From Laburnicola sp. R22_1 (lineage: Eukaryota; Ascomycota; Dothideomycetes; Pleosporales; Didymosphaeriaceae), in contig JACONQ010000006.1 in NCBI GenBank assembly GCA_014281115.1, positions 2,480,001 to 2,544,000 of the forward strand: DNA of 64,000 bases, written 5' to 3'. The notes under the pieces are model-generated. The model made no database searches. It was given only the letters and a program-made list of their open reading frames with translations, and was not told the origin of the DNA. Each line of letters starts with the position of its first letter. Positions within the stretch are counted from its first letter, which is position 1. Made by a program: the position numbers and the translations under genes. Of the stretch, positions 21,066-30,258 are shown piece after piece.

Positions 21066-23277
21066 TCATTGGTATCCCACACCGACTTCGCCGGGGAACG
21101 CAGCCCAGAACTCCTGCGTAGCATTCATCATCATCTCTTCCATATCGGTACTGGAAAAGTCGAAATTCAGATTAAACGTGTCATCCTCCTCAAGGGGGCG
21201 AATAGCCTGGTGCCCGTTCCAATGGTAATTCGCAGCGTAGCCAATTGGTGTTGACACTGCTGGAAATACCATTTGTGTGGGTGCGCTGGTTGCAGCAGGC
21301 TGCGGATCATTAGCAATCTGGTGCAGGACGGTGTCAGAGCAACACATGCCTCTTGTACTATGGTGTTGCGGACAACAACATTCGCGTCCGGTGGCGGCTT
21401 AAGGTCCATAGGCCTGTGCACTGGTGATGGCTGCAAAGCCCCGTAGTCGATCATGGCGTGTCGAAGCTCTTGCCGCTCATCGGGTGACACCGGGCCACCC
21501 TGTCCCAACACAGAGCGATAGTAAGCTTGCATGCGCTTGATTGTTTCAAACCACGTTTCGCTCATAGGCCACTGGTTTTTCATCTCTTTCAAAAAGGTAC
21601 AACCTCTAATGACGCGCTCGCGTGCTTTTTCTGTAACCCTCGGATCGTCGTCGCCAGAAGGGAAGTTGAAACTATAAAGCATGACGCCGACTGCGGTATA
21701 GATAGTGAAGCCGATCCAAGGTACTAGACCGCGCAGAAAGAAGACGCCAAAGTTCCGCATTTCGTCAAGCATGTCGAGCACCATCGAAGCCTCATTGAAC
21801 AAGTCTCTCCTCGACGACTTCTGCCACGTTTTCCACATATCGTTGTGCTCACTGTACAAGTGAAGTGCTTCTTCGGGGTGGTTCTGCGGCCCTAGGACGG
21901 GTAGGTAGGCTCGATGGAGGAACATGTAGCTCATGAAGTAGATGCAGTGCATGTAGCAATAGGCTTGCCCTTGGTCCACCGCATTGTGACTGTGTAGCGC
22001 AAACAGCTCGTATTGCAGTCGGGGCGGCAGCGAGCTCTTCCAGGCTTCCAGCTCGTATATGAGCTGCTGAAACTGGGATGTGCCTGCCCACGGAAGCTCT
22101 GCTTTGAGCTCGTCCGAACATGCCCAGCGAGCAACCTTGCCCCAGATGTTGGCGGCGCGCGCTGTGAAGGCGATGATGCCTATTTCTCCCACATTCAGCG
22201 ACAGCGGAGGCATGTGTGTCGAGCCGTCGAGGCGCTGGGTGCATACGGGCTCGCCAAAGACGAAATCTTCTCGCTCGCAGGGCAGCTGAATGGCCATGTC
22301 ACTGGCCGTGAGCGAGCGCTTGCGTCCCCTGCCGCCGCTGAGCAGCGAATCCATCAAAAAGCAGGTCCAGGCCGTGCGGCGGCGCACTTCGGCGTCGATG
22401 AACTCGTCGCGCGTGGGCTTCCGGTTCCTAGGCATCTTTGGCTCTCGCGTCAAATCCATGACCTCGATGAGCCTGATAGCCATGCCGAGGTAGATCCACG
22501 CTCTGCGGCCGTTGCCCGCTCCCCAGTCATGGCCGGTCAGCATCAGGAGGGCTTGGATGCGGCTGATGCTGGGCGTCTCGAGGTCGGACTGCAGGATCTG
22601 GCGGGCGTGGGCGGCGAAGGCATTGCTGGCCTCAATCTGGGTGTGGAAGGGCGCCGGCGGCTCTCTGACGAAGCTGCTGCACTTAGTACCTTCTAATAAA
22701 CCGTGCACACCGTGGTCCTGGTGGCGGTGATGGGGTGGCCTACCGGATCGCCAGGGCGAGCATGGCCCACACCATCCATATCTCCAGGGTGCGGTCGCGG
22801 ATACGCAGCAGTAGCGTCGGGGTGTGGTGGAAGCTCCATTTGTAGCTGCAGCGCAGATAGCTGTTCAGGACCTCGTCGGTCAGCAGCTCGAAGGGGTCCA
22901 GGCCGTCGAGCAGAGATGCCGTTGCGCTCGGTGACAGTGCCGCAGGAGCGGCAGCAGTGGGGGGCGTCGTGCCGCTCGGGGGTGGCCGATAGGGATGCGG
23001 GAGGCTGGGGGCGCAAGCCGTGGTCGAAGCCGTCGGCGACAGGAGTGTGCCATGGTCTTGTCTCGGCCGCTTGGGCTTGCGGTGGATGGAGCTCGTGCCT
23101 GGCGGAGGGAACTCGCACTGGTCGGCTCTGCCTGAAGCCTTGCATCGGTCGCACGGCGGCTCGTCTGGCGATCGTGTGAGCAGACGTGCGTTCGACGGTG
23201 CATGGGACCGGATTACCGTTGTGGATGCATTTCTGCTTCGCGCTGCGGCACGATACGCACGCGACAGGATTGCGCAT
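21066..23277 (-). CDS. Zn2Cys6 (GAL4-type) transcription factor
   Basis: Four exons: 23277-23217, 23164-22744, 22676-21359 and 21317-21066, about 683 aa. Splicing the 52-bp first intron creates a perfect binuclear zinc cluster: ACVSCRSAKQKC, then IHNDEPPCDRCKASGRADQC (residues 7-38). A Pro/Thr/Ser-rich linker and the fungal-specific transcription factor domain follow (RRAWIYLGMAIRLIEVMDL, FLMDSLLSGGRGR and onward), then an acidic C-terminus rich in Met/Asp (DFSSTDMEEMMMNA) that could activate transcription. The third intron is uncertain: a donor at 21358 (41 bp) or 21379 (62 bp) both keep frame. The target pathway cannot be told; it is not inside an obvious cluster. The start is the ATG ten codons before the second zinc-cluster cysteine. 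Confidence 0.88.
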
Positions 23278-23344
23278 CGCAGGCAGAGGGCACAGGCAGA
23301 CAGCGATGCCGTGGCCGCGACGCTTCGGAAGTTCGAAGCTTGCT

Positions 23345-23375
<31 letters not shown>

Positions 23376-23816
23376 GCCAGCCTGCCCTTGCACTCCGCGG
23401 CCCTCGTGCCGGCTCGTTTCGGTTCGCTCGTTTCGTCCCGATCGGCCGCCAACTCACCACCATCTGCCATGGTGAAGAGATGGATACCTAGATATTTGGT
23501 GGCTTTTCTTTGTTGCGTGGGGTCTGTGGCTATCTACGACTTTGTTCATATTGCTAGAGACCAGTACTATGTGCCTTTGGGCTCTCCCGGATAGCGTTAT
23601 GTTTCCGGTATTGGGTTTCGATTGGCTTGCATGCTGGATTAAAAATATACCTTGAAGAACGTAGCTTCTGTGCTATGCTTGCAGTGACGGATGTTCCTGA
23701 TACCATATGCTATGACCCAAACATGCTTTGTATACTCCTACACGCCTTCAAACCCCCATCATGTCCTCATTCCACATCCCCCGACTCATGACTCAACCCT
23801 TTCCTCCTCAAGCACC
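23278..23816. other. Intergenic region with (GCTT)n microsatellite
   Basis: Bases 23338-23375 are a run of GCTT units with two interruptions, lying 61-98 bases upstream of the zinc-cluster gene start and so probably in its 5' UTR or core promoter. Open frames of 100-150 codons on the plus strand here are antisense shadows of low-complexity DNA. Confidence 0.55.
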
Positions 23817-24224
23817 TCAACCACTCTTACTCCCCCCACTCTTCGGTGCACTACCTCCACCACTCGTCTTTGTCCGCACACCCTCCTGCGGCCCACCCTC
23901 CTGGTTTCCCCTCGGCTTGCTAATATCCGCATTCGCCGGGCTCGCATTCAATGGGTCAGCCTCAGCACCCTCGCCCATTCCCTCTGCTTCAGCTGTCTTC
24001 TCTGCAGACTCGGGGCTCGTCTTGCTCGGGTTGAAGGCGGCATCGGAAGAGGCGGCTGCATCGTCGGATCCGGACTTGGAGTACTCGGTTGAACGGGGCT
24101 TGAGCGAGTCTTTGTCTTGGGCGTCTTTTCTGGCGAGGCGGGGTGTCGTGGTGCTGAGGAAGCGGGGATGCGATAGGGAGACGCGAGGGAGGGAGGCGCG
24201 TTGGAGGAGGCGGCGGGTGAACAT
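23817..24224 (-). CDS. Small predicted mitochondrial protein, conserved hypothetical
   Basis: A single exon of 135 aa. The N-terminus MFTRRLLQRASLPRVSLSHP is rich in Arg and Ser without acidic residues, followed by RFLSTTTPRLA, the usual look of a fungal mitochondrial presequence with its cleavage region. The mature part is hydrophilic and probably disordered: RKDAQDKDSLKPRSTEYSKS, SDAAFNPSKTSPE, and a Gly/Ser-rich end. I recall similar small proteins with the DKDSLxPRSTEYSKSGSDD motif across ascomycetes, but know no function. No intron is needed. Confidence 0.72.
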   Translation of the reverse strand: MFTRRLLQRASLPRVSLSHPRFLSTTTPRLARKDAQDKDSLKPRSTEYSKSGSDDAAASSDAAFNPSKTSPESAEKTAEAEGMGEGAEADPLNASPANADISKPRGNQEGGPQEGVRTKTSGGGSAPKSGGSKSG

Positions 24225-25383
24225 TGTTGTGGTGGTATTTTAGGAGGAGTTTCGTATGTGGAGATGATCGATGATGGATCCGAGGTGTGGAGAGGCCTCA
24301 GTTGGATCTTTCGTGATTGAAGGTAAGCAACGAGGGCGCAATTGGAGGGATGTGAGGGAAGCGAGCCTGGATGAGGTTGTGCGGAAGGAGCTGGAGCTAT
24401 GGGCATGTGGTGACTAGGTATGACGTCATGGCAGTTGCAAGTCCAGCCGAGCACGAGGCCTTGGAACCTGACCTCGGGACGGGACCTCGGGAAAATCGTG
24501 ATCACGTCTATCATTGTATTCCCAAGGTACAGATATGATTGAGCTGTTTTTACCATAAGATCTGGCTCTCAGACAGAGCACACAATTGATGTTACGATCT
24601 TCACATCAGAAAGCATGACAAACAATTGTGCGGGGAATCGGACGCATCTCCGACACACCGCACTTCAAAGAGATTGCGCACTAAGCAACAGCATATCTTA
24701 TCAATAAGTCTAGTCAAACAAAGAAGACAATACCACACTGCGGCATTCTAGAGGCCGTATCTCGATCGCACCGTTATAGCAAACAGCCAGCAAATAATTC
24801 GGTACCTCAAATTCAGCAATCCAACATCAGCAGCTTCTATTGCCCATATAATCGCAACTGGAGTCATTTCGTCCTCTCCCGTAACGGCTCGGTTCCACCT
24901 TACGCTCCTATTATATATAGCTAGCACTTTTGTTTTCGTCCCGTTAGCGCGAGATATGGGGCACGAGTGCTGCCTAACGGGCCACTGTATAAAGCCCATC
25001 TTTCTTTCCAGCTTTCATGATCCAGAAAAAGGTGTGAAACTGCTACCGCGGACTTGACCTTGAAGCTTTCTTTGAAAAGAGGGAGTCATAATCAAAGTCC
25101 CTGTTTCCCATTGTTTCGCCATGGTAAGCCACACTCCCCTTATATAAAGCAATAATCTGCCCACTCGGATGCGCTCACATCGTTCTCCACCCAGACTCTC
25201 AACTTCAACATCCTCAACGTATACTGTGCCATCGATATAAAGCAACCGCCTCGATACCGATATACATCGCACCCTCGAGTAAGATTAACCCCAACTGGAA
25301 CGCTTCCAGACTCTCTAACCCAAAGAAAGATCTACAAAGAGACCACCCAATCCTAAAGACACCCATCCCACGAAGCCTCTACC
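24225..25383. other. Divergent intergenic region, 1.16 kb
   Basis: Lies between two divergently transcribed genes (mitochondrial protein to the left, MOSC fusion to the right). A TATATAAA at 25141-25148 is about 240 bases upstream of the MOSC start. No coding sequence supported. Confidence 0.5.
25141..25148 (+). promoter_or_regulatory. Candidate TATA box of the MOSC fusion gene
   Basis: TATATAAA on the plus strand, 236 bases upstream of the ATG at 25384, followed by a C- and A-rich leader typical of fungal 5' UTRs. Confidence 0.35.
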
Positions 25384-27081
25384 ATGGATTTCTACGACGC
25401 ACCATGGACCCCACCACGTCGTCCCGACCCCTCAACCCTCACGCATCCACCTCCCTTCCCCCCACTCCCCCTCCACCACCTCCGCACCGGTAAGATCCGC
25501 CCCCTCTGGACCAAACCCAGCACGGGAGCCACCATCACCTCCGCCATCTACAAAGAGGCTCTCCCCTTCCCCGTAACCGTCACCCCCGTCGGCATCGTCG
25601 GCGACGAACACGCCTTCGGCCCTCACAACAACCTCGACAGAGCCATCCATCATTACTCTTCCGCTCACTACGCACTCTGGGCCTCTGAAATCCCCGACAA
25701 CGCACACATCTTCGAGCCCGGAGCCTTCGGCGAGAACCTCTTCAGCGAGGAGCTAGACGAGACGACGGTCTGCATCGGAGACAAAGTGCGCATAGGCGGT
25801 GTGCTGCTTGAACTCAGCGAGCCGCGGACACCATGCTACAAGCTCAATCACCGGTTCAAAGTCAAGAATATGGCGAACAGGATGCAGACGCTCTTGCGGA
25901 CGGGGTGGATGTATCGCGTTCTTGAACCGGGGGTTGTGGAGAGCGGGGCTGTGATTGAGCTTGTGGAGCGACCGCATCCGGAGTGGACGGTGGCGCGCGT
26001 GGCGTATTATTTGTTTCTGGAGAAGGAGAATTTGGAAATGGCGGCGCAGCTTGTGGCGTTGGGGCCGTTGGCGGATGAGATCAAGGAGAGGTTTCAGTCC
26101 AGGTTAGAGAAGGCGGTGCCGGAGGGTCAGGCGGGGAAGTCTAAGGAGCAGAAGATGGATACGTGGGCGGAGTATCGGCTTGTCGACAAGAAGAAGCACA
26201 CCAGCACTGTTACCGCCTTCGTCTTCGAAGCCGTCGACAAGATCAAGGATGAGGATGTCACGCCTGTGGAGTCAGGGAGCCATGTGCGCGTCAAACTGGG
26301 TGGCAAGCTAGTTCGTGCCTACTCCGTCGTGGGCGGGACATCGAAGCGGTTCGAGCTCGGCATTGCGCTCGATCCAGAGAGTCGCGGTGGCTCAAAGTAC
26401 ATGCACTCGGAGACCAAAGTCGGCGACGTACTTACCTTCGGTCGCATCACAGCTTCCTTTCCGCTTGCCAAAGATGCCGACAAGCACATCATCATCGCTG
26501 GTGGCATCGGAATCACGGCTTTCCTCGCAGCACTCGAGTATCTCCATGCTGCAAAGCAGAACTACGAACTGCACTTCGCCGTCTCCTCCGAACTCCCTTT
26601 CGCGGCTCAAATCGCAACCCTCGGCGCCAAGGCAAAGACGTACAACAAAGCCCTCGGTCAGCGTATGGACTTGAAGTCTATCATTGCCAAAGCAGAAGCT
26701 ACAACGCACGTCTACACCTGCGGTCCCCAGCGACTCATGGACGGCGTTGCCTCGGTCGCAAAAGAGTACGGCGTACCAGATACTTCCGTGCACTTCGAGC
26801 AGTTCACCGTCACGACTTCTGGTGATCCGTTCACAGCCGAGCTCAAAAAGAGCGGGAAAGTAGTGGAAGTTGGGCCTACGCAATCGCTCCTGGATGCGTT
26901 GAAAGCGGTAGGCATGAACGTCGATTCCTCGTGCGAAGTTGGAAACTGCGGAACATGCTTGGTAGACGTGTGCGCCGGGCGTGTGGAACACCGAGGAACG
27001 GGGATCGGGGAAGAAGAGAAGAAAGGATTCATGCTGAGCTGTGTGAGTCGGGGTGTGGGTAAGATCGTCCTCGATCTATGA
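25384..27081 (+). CDS. MOSC domain / PDR-type oxidoreductase / 2Fe-2S ferredoxin fusion
   Basis: A single exon of 565 aa with three parts. Residues about 30-200 form a YiiM-like MOSC (molybdenum cofactor sulfurase C-terminal) domain, with the key cysteine in SEPRTPCYKLNHRF (C151). Residues about 255-460 form a flavin reductase: RAYSVVGG near R311 (flavin) and IIAGGIGITAFLAALE near G373 (NAD(P)H). The C-terminus is a plant-type ferredoxin with CEVGNCGTC (C517, C522, C525) and the fourth ligand in MLSCVS (C553). This order resembles phthalate dioxygenase reductases carrying a Moco-binding MOSC unit. A likely role is reduction of N-hydroxylated or related substrates, passing electrons NAD(P)H to flavin to 2Fe-2S; that is inference from the domains. 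All ligands are present. Confidence 0.92.
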   Translation: MDFYDAPWTPPRRPDPSTLTHPPPFPPLPLHHLRTGKIRPLWTKPSTGATITSAIYKEALPFPVTVTPVGIVGDEHAFGPHNNLDRAIHHYSSAHYALWASEIPDNAHIFEPGAFGENLFSEELDETTVCIGDKVRIGGVLLELSEPRTPCYKLNHRFKVKNMANRMQTLLRTGWMYRVLEPGVVESGAVIELVERPHPEWTVARVAYYLFLEKENLEMAAQLVALGPLADEIKERFQSRLEKAVPEGQAGKSKEQKMDTWAEYRLVDKKKHTSTVTAFVFEAVDKIKDEDVTPVESGSHVRVKLGGKLVRAYSVVGGTSKRFELGIALDPESRGGSKYMHSETKVGDVLTFGRITASFPLAKDADKHIIIAGGIGITAFLAALEYLHAAKQNYELHFAVSSELPFAAQIATLGAKAKTYNKALGQRMDLKSIIAKAEATTHVYTCGPQRLMDGVASVAKEYGVPDTSVHFEQFTVTTSGDPFTAELKKSGKVVEVGPTQSLLDALKAVGMNVDSSCEVGNCGTCLVDVCAGRVEHRGTGIGEEEKKGFMLSCVSRGVGKIVLDL

Positions 27082-27099
27082 TCGCACTCACGGAGTCTG

Positions 27100-27223
27100 C
27101 GGTCAAGCTGGAGGCCGGCGTACACAAAGAAATTGGGCTCGAAGAGAACGAGAAGAAGAATGAGGAACCTAGACTGAGCTGTGCCTGTCGGGATATGGGA
27201 AAGATCATCCCCAATCTCCGAAC
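27100..27223 (+). pseudogene. Relic duplicate of the ferredoxin C-terminus
   Basis: Directly after the MOSC fusion stop, an open stretch encodes GLEENEKKNEEPRLSCACRD followed by MGKIIPNL. It aligns with GIGEEEKKGFMLSCVSRGVG and KIVLDL at the end of the upstream gene. The DNA also matches in blocks (gagaagaa, ctgagctgtg, gggtaagatc/gggaaagatc). I read it as the decayed tail of a second copy left by a local tandem duplication. Other ferredoxin ligands are absent, so it is not functional. Confidence 0.6.
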
Positions 27224-27525
27224 GGTACCCAAAAATTCTGCAATAGAACACCCTGTTATATAATTTTTTTTCCAAATTGATAGATATATGAAATTCCCGT
27301 TGTGGTATTCTGGTATCCAGGTATCCTACACTCTCCTGTTTCACTATGCAGCAAAATTCCAATCCCCCAAACGCCTTGCCATGCAACCCAAACCCCCAAA
27401 GGGGCCCAAACTATGCACAGAGAACCCTAATCATCCCACCGCATATTCAACACCAACTCCTGCACCTCCGCCGCCGACAACTCATGCCGCCTCTCCACCA
27501 CGCGCGTCCTCTCTCCTTCAAATAG

Positions 27526-27804
27526 TCACATCCCAACCGCCTGTCCATACGCCTCGGCAGCAAGCGGCCATCCGAGGACGGCACCAGCCATGGGGAGGAC
27601 GCTGTTGTTCTGTTAGTATATGCATGAGGAGGTTGGAGGGGAGAGAACGTACAATATACCTGTGCGCCCCACGCGCCTGAAGTACAAGCTGTATTGCACG
27701 GGGTGCGCCGCGACGGTGACGGGGTTGCGCGCGAATGGGTGAGGCTCGGAGAGGTAGCGGGCGGCGGTGCGGAACATGCCGAGATTTTGAGTGGGGGAAG
27801 GCAT
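27526..27804 (-). CDS. Small putative mitochondrial membrane protein, 75 aa
   Basis: Exons 27804-27653 and 27601-27526, with a 51-bp intron starting with a consensus GTACGT donor and joining RRVGRTGI to FVLPMAGAVLGWPLAAEAYG. The N-terminus (MFRTAARYLSEPHPFARNP) looks like a mitochondrial import signal; the C-terminal half has one hydrophobic segment. Size and layout recall accessory subunits of respiratory complexes, but I cannot assign it. The stop is TGA followed by CTA, the best-known leaky context, and the same frame stays open for 32 more codons to TAG at 27427-27429. Start at 27804 or the internal Met at residue 10 are both possible. Confidence 0.65.
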
Positions 27805-28964
27805 CGTGTTGATTGATTTGATGGTTGGTTGGTATTCGATATCCGACTTTTGACGATGTCGAGCCGAAGAGGGTTGTTCGTAAGAGTTGAGATAGAGCCG
27901 GTTGATAGAGATTGATTGACTGGTTGTTTGATGAGAGAGTAGACCGCTGTCTATCTTATATGATGTCCTTGTATTGATGTATCGAGAGCAGAGTAGACCG
28001 TTGTCTAATATTTGATTGGAGTGGTAGATGCTGGATACTGAGTTGAGACTGAGATGCTATAGACAAAGTGGCACAAAGTTATATACCCCGACGCAAAAGG
28101 GAAGATTCGGATCCCCATCCTGAATCTTCCTCTGAGAGCATCGTACCACCGCAAGTATCACGCGAGCCATCGACCTACCGCGCGACGGATCCATCTTCAG
28201 CCTTACGAGCTCGCTTACCTCGCCGCTGGCACGCACGCGGCATAACTTACTCACGATATCTGGATCGGGCGAATATTTCGTGAGGATGGACGTAGTAAGC
28301 AGTGTACAGGGCTGTGGTTGGTTAGTGGTGCGGTCATTTTCAGATTGGGCGTCTCCTGGGCGTGTGGCGCGGTCTTTGTGTCGCGAGACAGTGGTGTGAT
28401 GGTGTTGCGAAATTTAAGGGCGGCACCCCCCGACGGCTTTTCGCCTATTCACCAGCCGACAGCGGCGCCTGAGAATGGCGTGAGATGCGCCGCGAAAACT
28501 AGAAGCCGCGAAAACATTCGAGAATTGCCGCGAACACTTACGGTGTGTGTCTTTCGTGACTAGTCTATCTTGGACGAATTTCAGCTTTTCCGCCTCTGTG
28601 ATAGGTCCATCTCACGATTTTACTTCAGTCGTATATCGCAGTACGAATGAAAAGCGCATACTTGGTTCCCCGGTACCCGTAAGAACATATATTACTAGAT
28701 GTCACAGGCGTAGCACTCCATCAGGGCGGAGACGAATGTATATTCGAAGTAAATCAATTGAAAGGGTATCCGACGCTATCTAAAAAAGAGAGACTTCGAG
28801 GCCATCCTCATCCCAGAACCAGTACTCCATGAAAGGATGAAGACTCCGGTTGTGCATCCTGCTCATACAGTACGCCCGCCATGAGATGACCGCGTGAGGA
28901 GTCTCTATCATCCACACTGCACCTCCGTTGATCTTCCCTCTCCGATCCACGTCTCCCTCCCCTC
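27805..28964. other. Intergenic region, 1.16 kb, with two palindromic motifs
   Basis: No gene supported. Two copies of TAGACCG(C/T)TGTCTA lie at about 27940-27953 and 27994-28007, each inside gagagTAGACC- or gcagagTAGACC-type context. The rest is promoter-like DNA of the small mitochondrial gene and the 3' flank of FMP52. Confidence 0.5.
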
Positions 28965-29713
28965 CTACTCCCTCCCCAACTTCTCAATCTCCCCCTTCCC
29001 AATCTCCCAAACACCCACCTCCCTCCCCCCCTCCACACACTTCAACCCCGCCACCACCCCCGCCCTCGCAATAACCCCCGCCTCATTAACCCACCAGCCC
29101 GTCAACTTCGGACTCACCTTCCTCAACACACCCGCAAACCCCCTTAACACCGCCTCCGCCGGCCTACTCTCCTGCCTCTCCCCCTGAATCAGCGCCGGCC
29201 TCAAAATAACCGTATGCTTGAACCCCAACCCCTTGACCTTATCCTCCAGCTCGGCTTTCATCTTCGGATACGCAAACATGCTCGTGCTGCTCGCGCCGCC
29301 CGCCGAAACCAGCACGTAGCACTCTACGCCCGCGTCTTTGGCGGCTCGGGCGAGGTCGTAGTTGAGGTCAACGTCGATTTTGCGCTGCGCTTCGAGGGAG
29401 CCTGCGGCGCTGCGGGTGGTGCCGAGGGCGGAGAAGAGGATTTTCGGCTGCGATTCGCGGGGGAATTGCGCGGGCCATTGCGCGGTTTCGGCGGAGGGGA
29501 CGTGGAAGAGTTTCGGGGAGGCGGTGGGGTTGGGGGGTGCGCGGCGGGCGTAGGTGTAGACGGAGGAGATGTTGGGGTGCGCGAGGAGCGCGGAGAGAAT
29601 GTGCGAGCCCTGTGTGTATGTATTAGTATTTTGGATGCGTGAGGGGTACTGCTGGGTTGCGGGACAGGACGTACGACGAGGCCGGTGCTGCCGGCGAGCG
29701 CTACGGTCGTCAT
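28965..29713 (-). CDS. FMP52: FMP52-like NAD(P)-binding protein, mitochondrial
   Basis: Exons 29713-29675 and 29609-28965 encode 227 aa; a 65-bp intron (gtacgt...acacag) splits the dinucleotide-binding motif, which reads VALAGSTGLVGSHILSALL (GxTGxVG) after splicing. Further features are KILFSALGTT, the catalytic-like AYPKMKAELE (YxxxK) and ILRPALIQGER, all typical of the atypical short-chain dehydrogenase family to which yeast Fmp52 and human TIP30/HTATIP2 belong. Fmp52 is reported in mitochondrial membranes and in highly purified mitochondrial fractions; its reaction is not established. Length agrees with the yeast protein. An intron after the first 13 codons is common in fungal members. Confidence 0.88.
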
Positions 29714-30258
29714 TATCGGGTTGGTCGGAAGATCTATACGAGTATGGAGTGTAGTTGCGCTGGAGGGTGAGTCGACGAAAGGTAAGTCTAGTGTGGGTGT
29801 AGAGTGATCAAAAACGCTTGGAGTCTCCTCCGTTTATGGACGTGATGCACAGGCCTTGCCGAGGCGGCGATAATCGGGGACAACGTCATCGTCCAACAAA
29901 GCAACACAATACAATACGATGACTCCGTTCTGTGAGTACATTTGAAGCAGCAATTACACAGCAGAATACTCGACATTCGGGCATGTCGGGAAACGAAGTA
30001 TTATCTCCCGTCGGAGAGCGAATGCGCTGTCAGCTGAAGAGACCAGCCAGCGGCGGGATACATCGATGTACGTAACCATGAAAGCGATACCTACTGCGCA
30101 GTGTGTATGACGGGGTCAAGACTCTTGAACTAGATCAAAATGTACCAAAATTTTAATGAAATGGCAAAATTCATACCATCTACCTGATCCGATTTCTTCC
30201 ATCATCCCTTCCCCAACCCACATGTATACGCCCTCCCCTGACAACACACCGCATAAAC
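29714..30258. other. Intergenic region
   Basis: Promoter of FMP52 and 3' flank of the phosphoglycerate dehydrogenase gene. I see no other feature in these 545 bases. Confidence 0.5.

Noticed and set aside
22013..23594. Several 100-230 codon plus-strand frames across the zinc-cluster gene
   Set aside because: Antisense shadows of a GC-rich gene; no domain, and the minus strand has a complete Zn2Cys6 motif after splicing.
27526..27528. TGA of the small mitochondrial gene as selenocysteine
   Set aside because: Dikarya fungi are not known to have selenocysteine machinery; readthrough or nonsense mutation is far more likely.
27288..27680. 130-codon plus-strand open frame
   Set aside because: Pro-rich text antisense to the small mitochondrial gene; no start context or motif.
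21066..29713. Secondary-metabolite cluster around the Zn2Cys6 regulator
   Set aside because: No polyketide synthase, NRPS, terpene cyclase or P450 is present; neighbours are mitochondrial and redox proteins.
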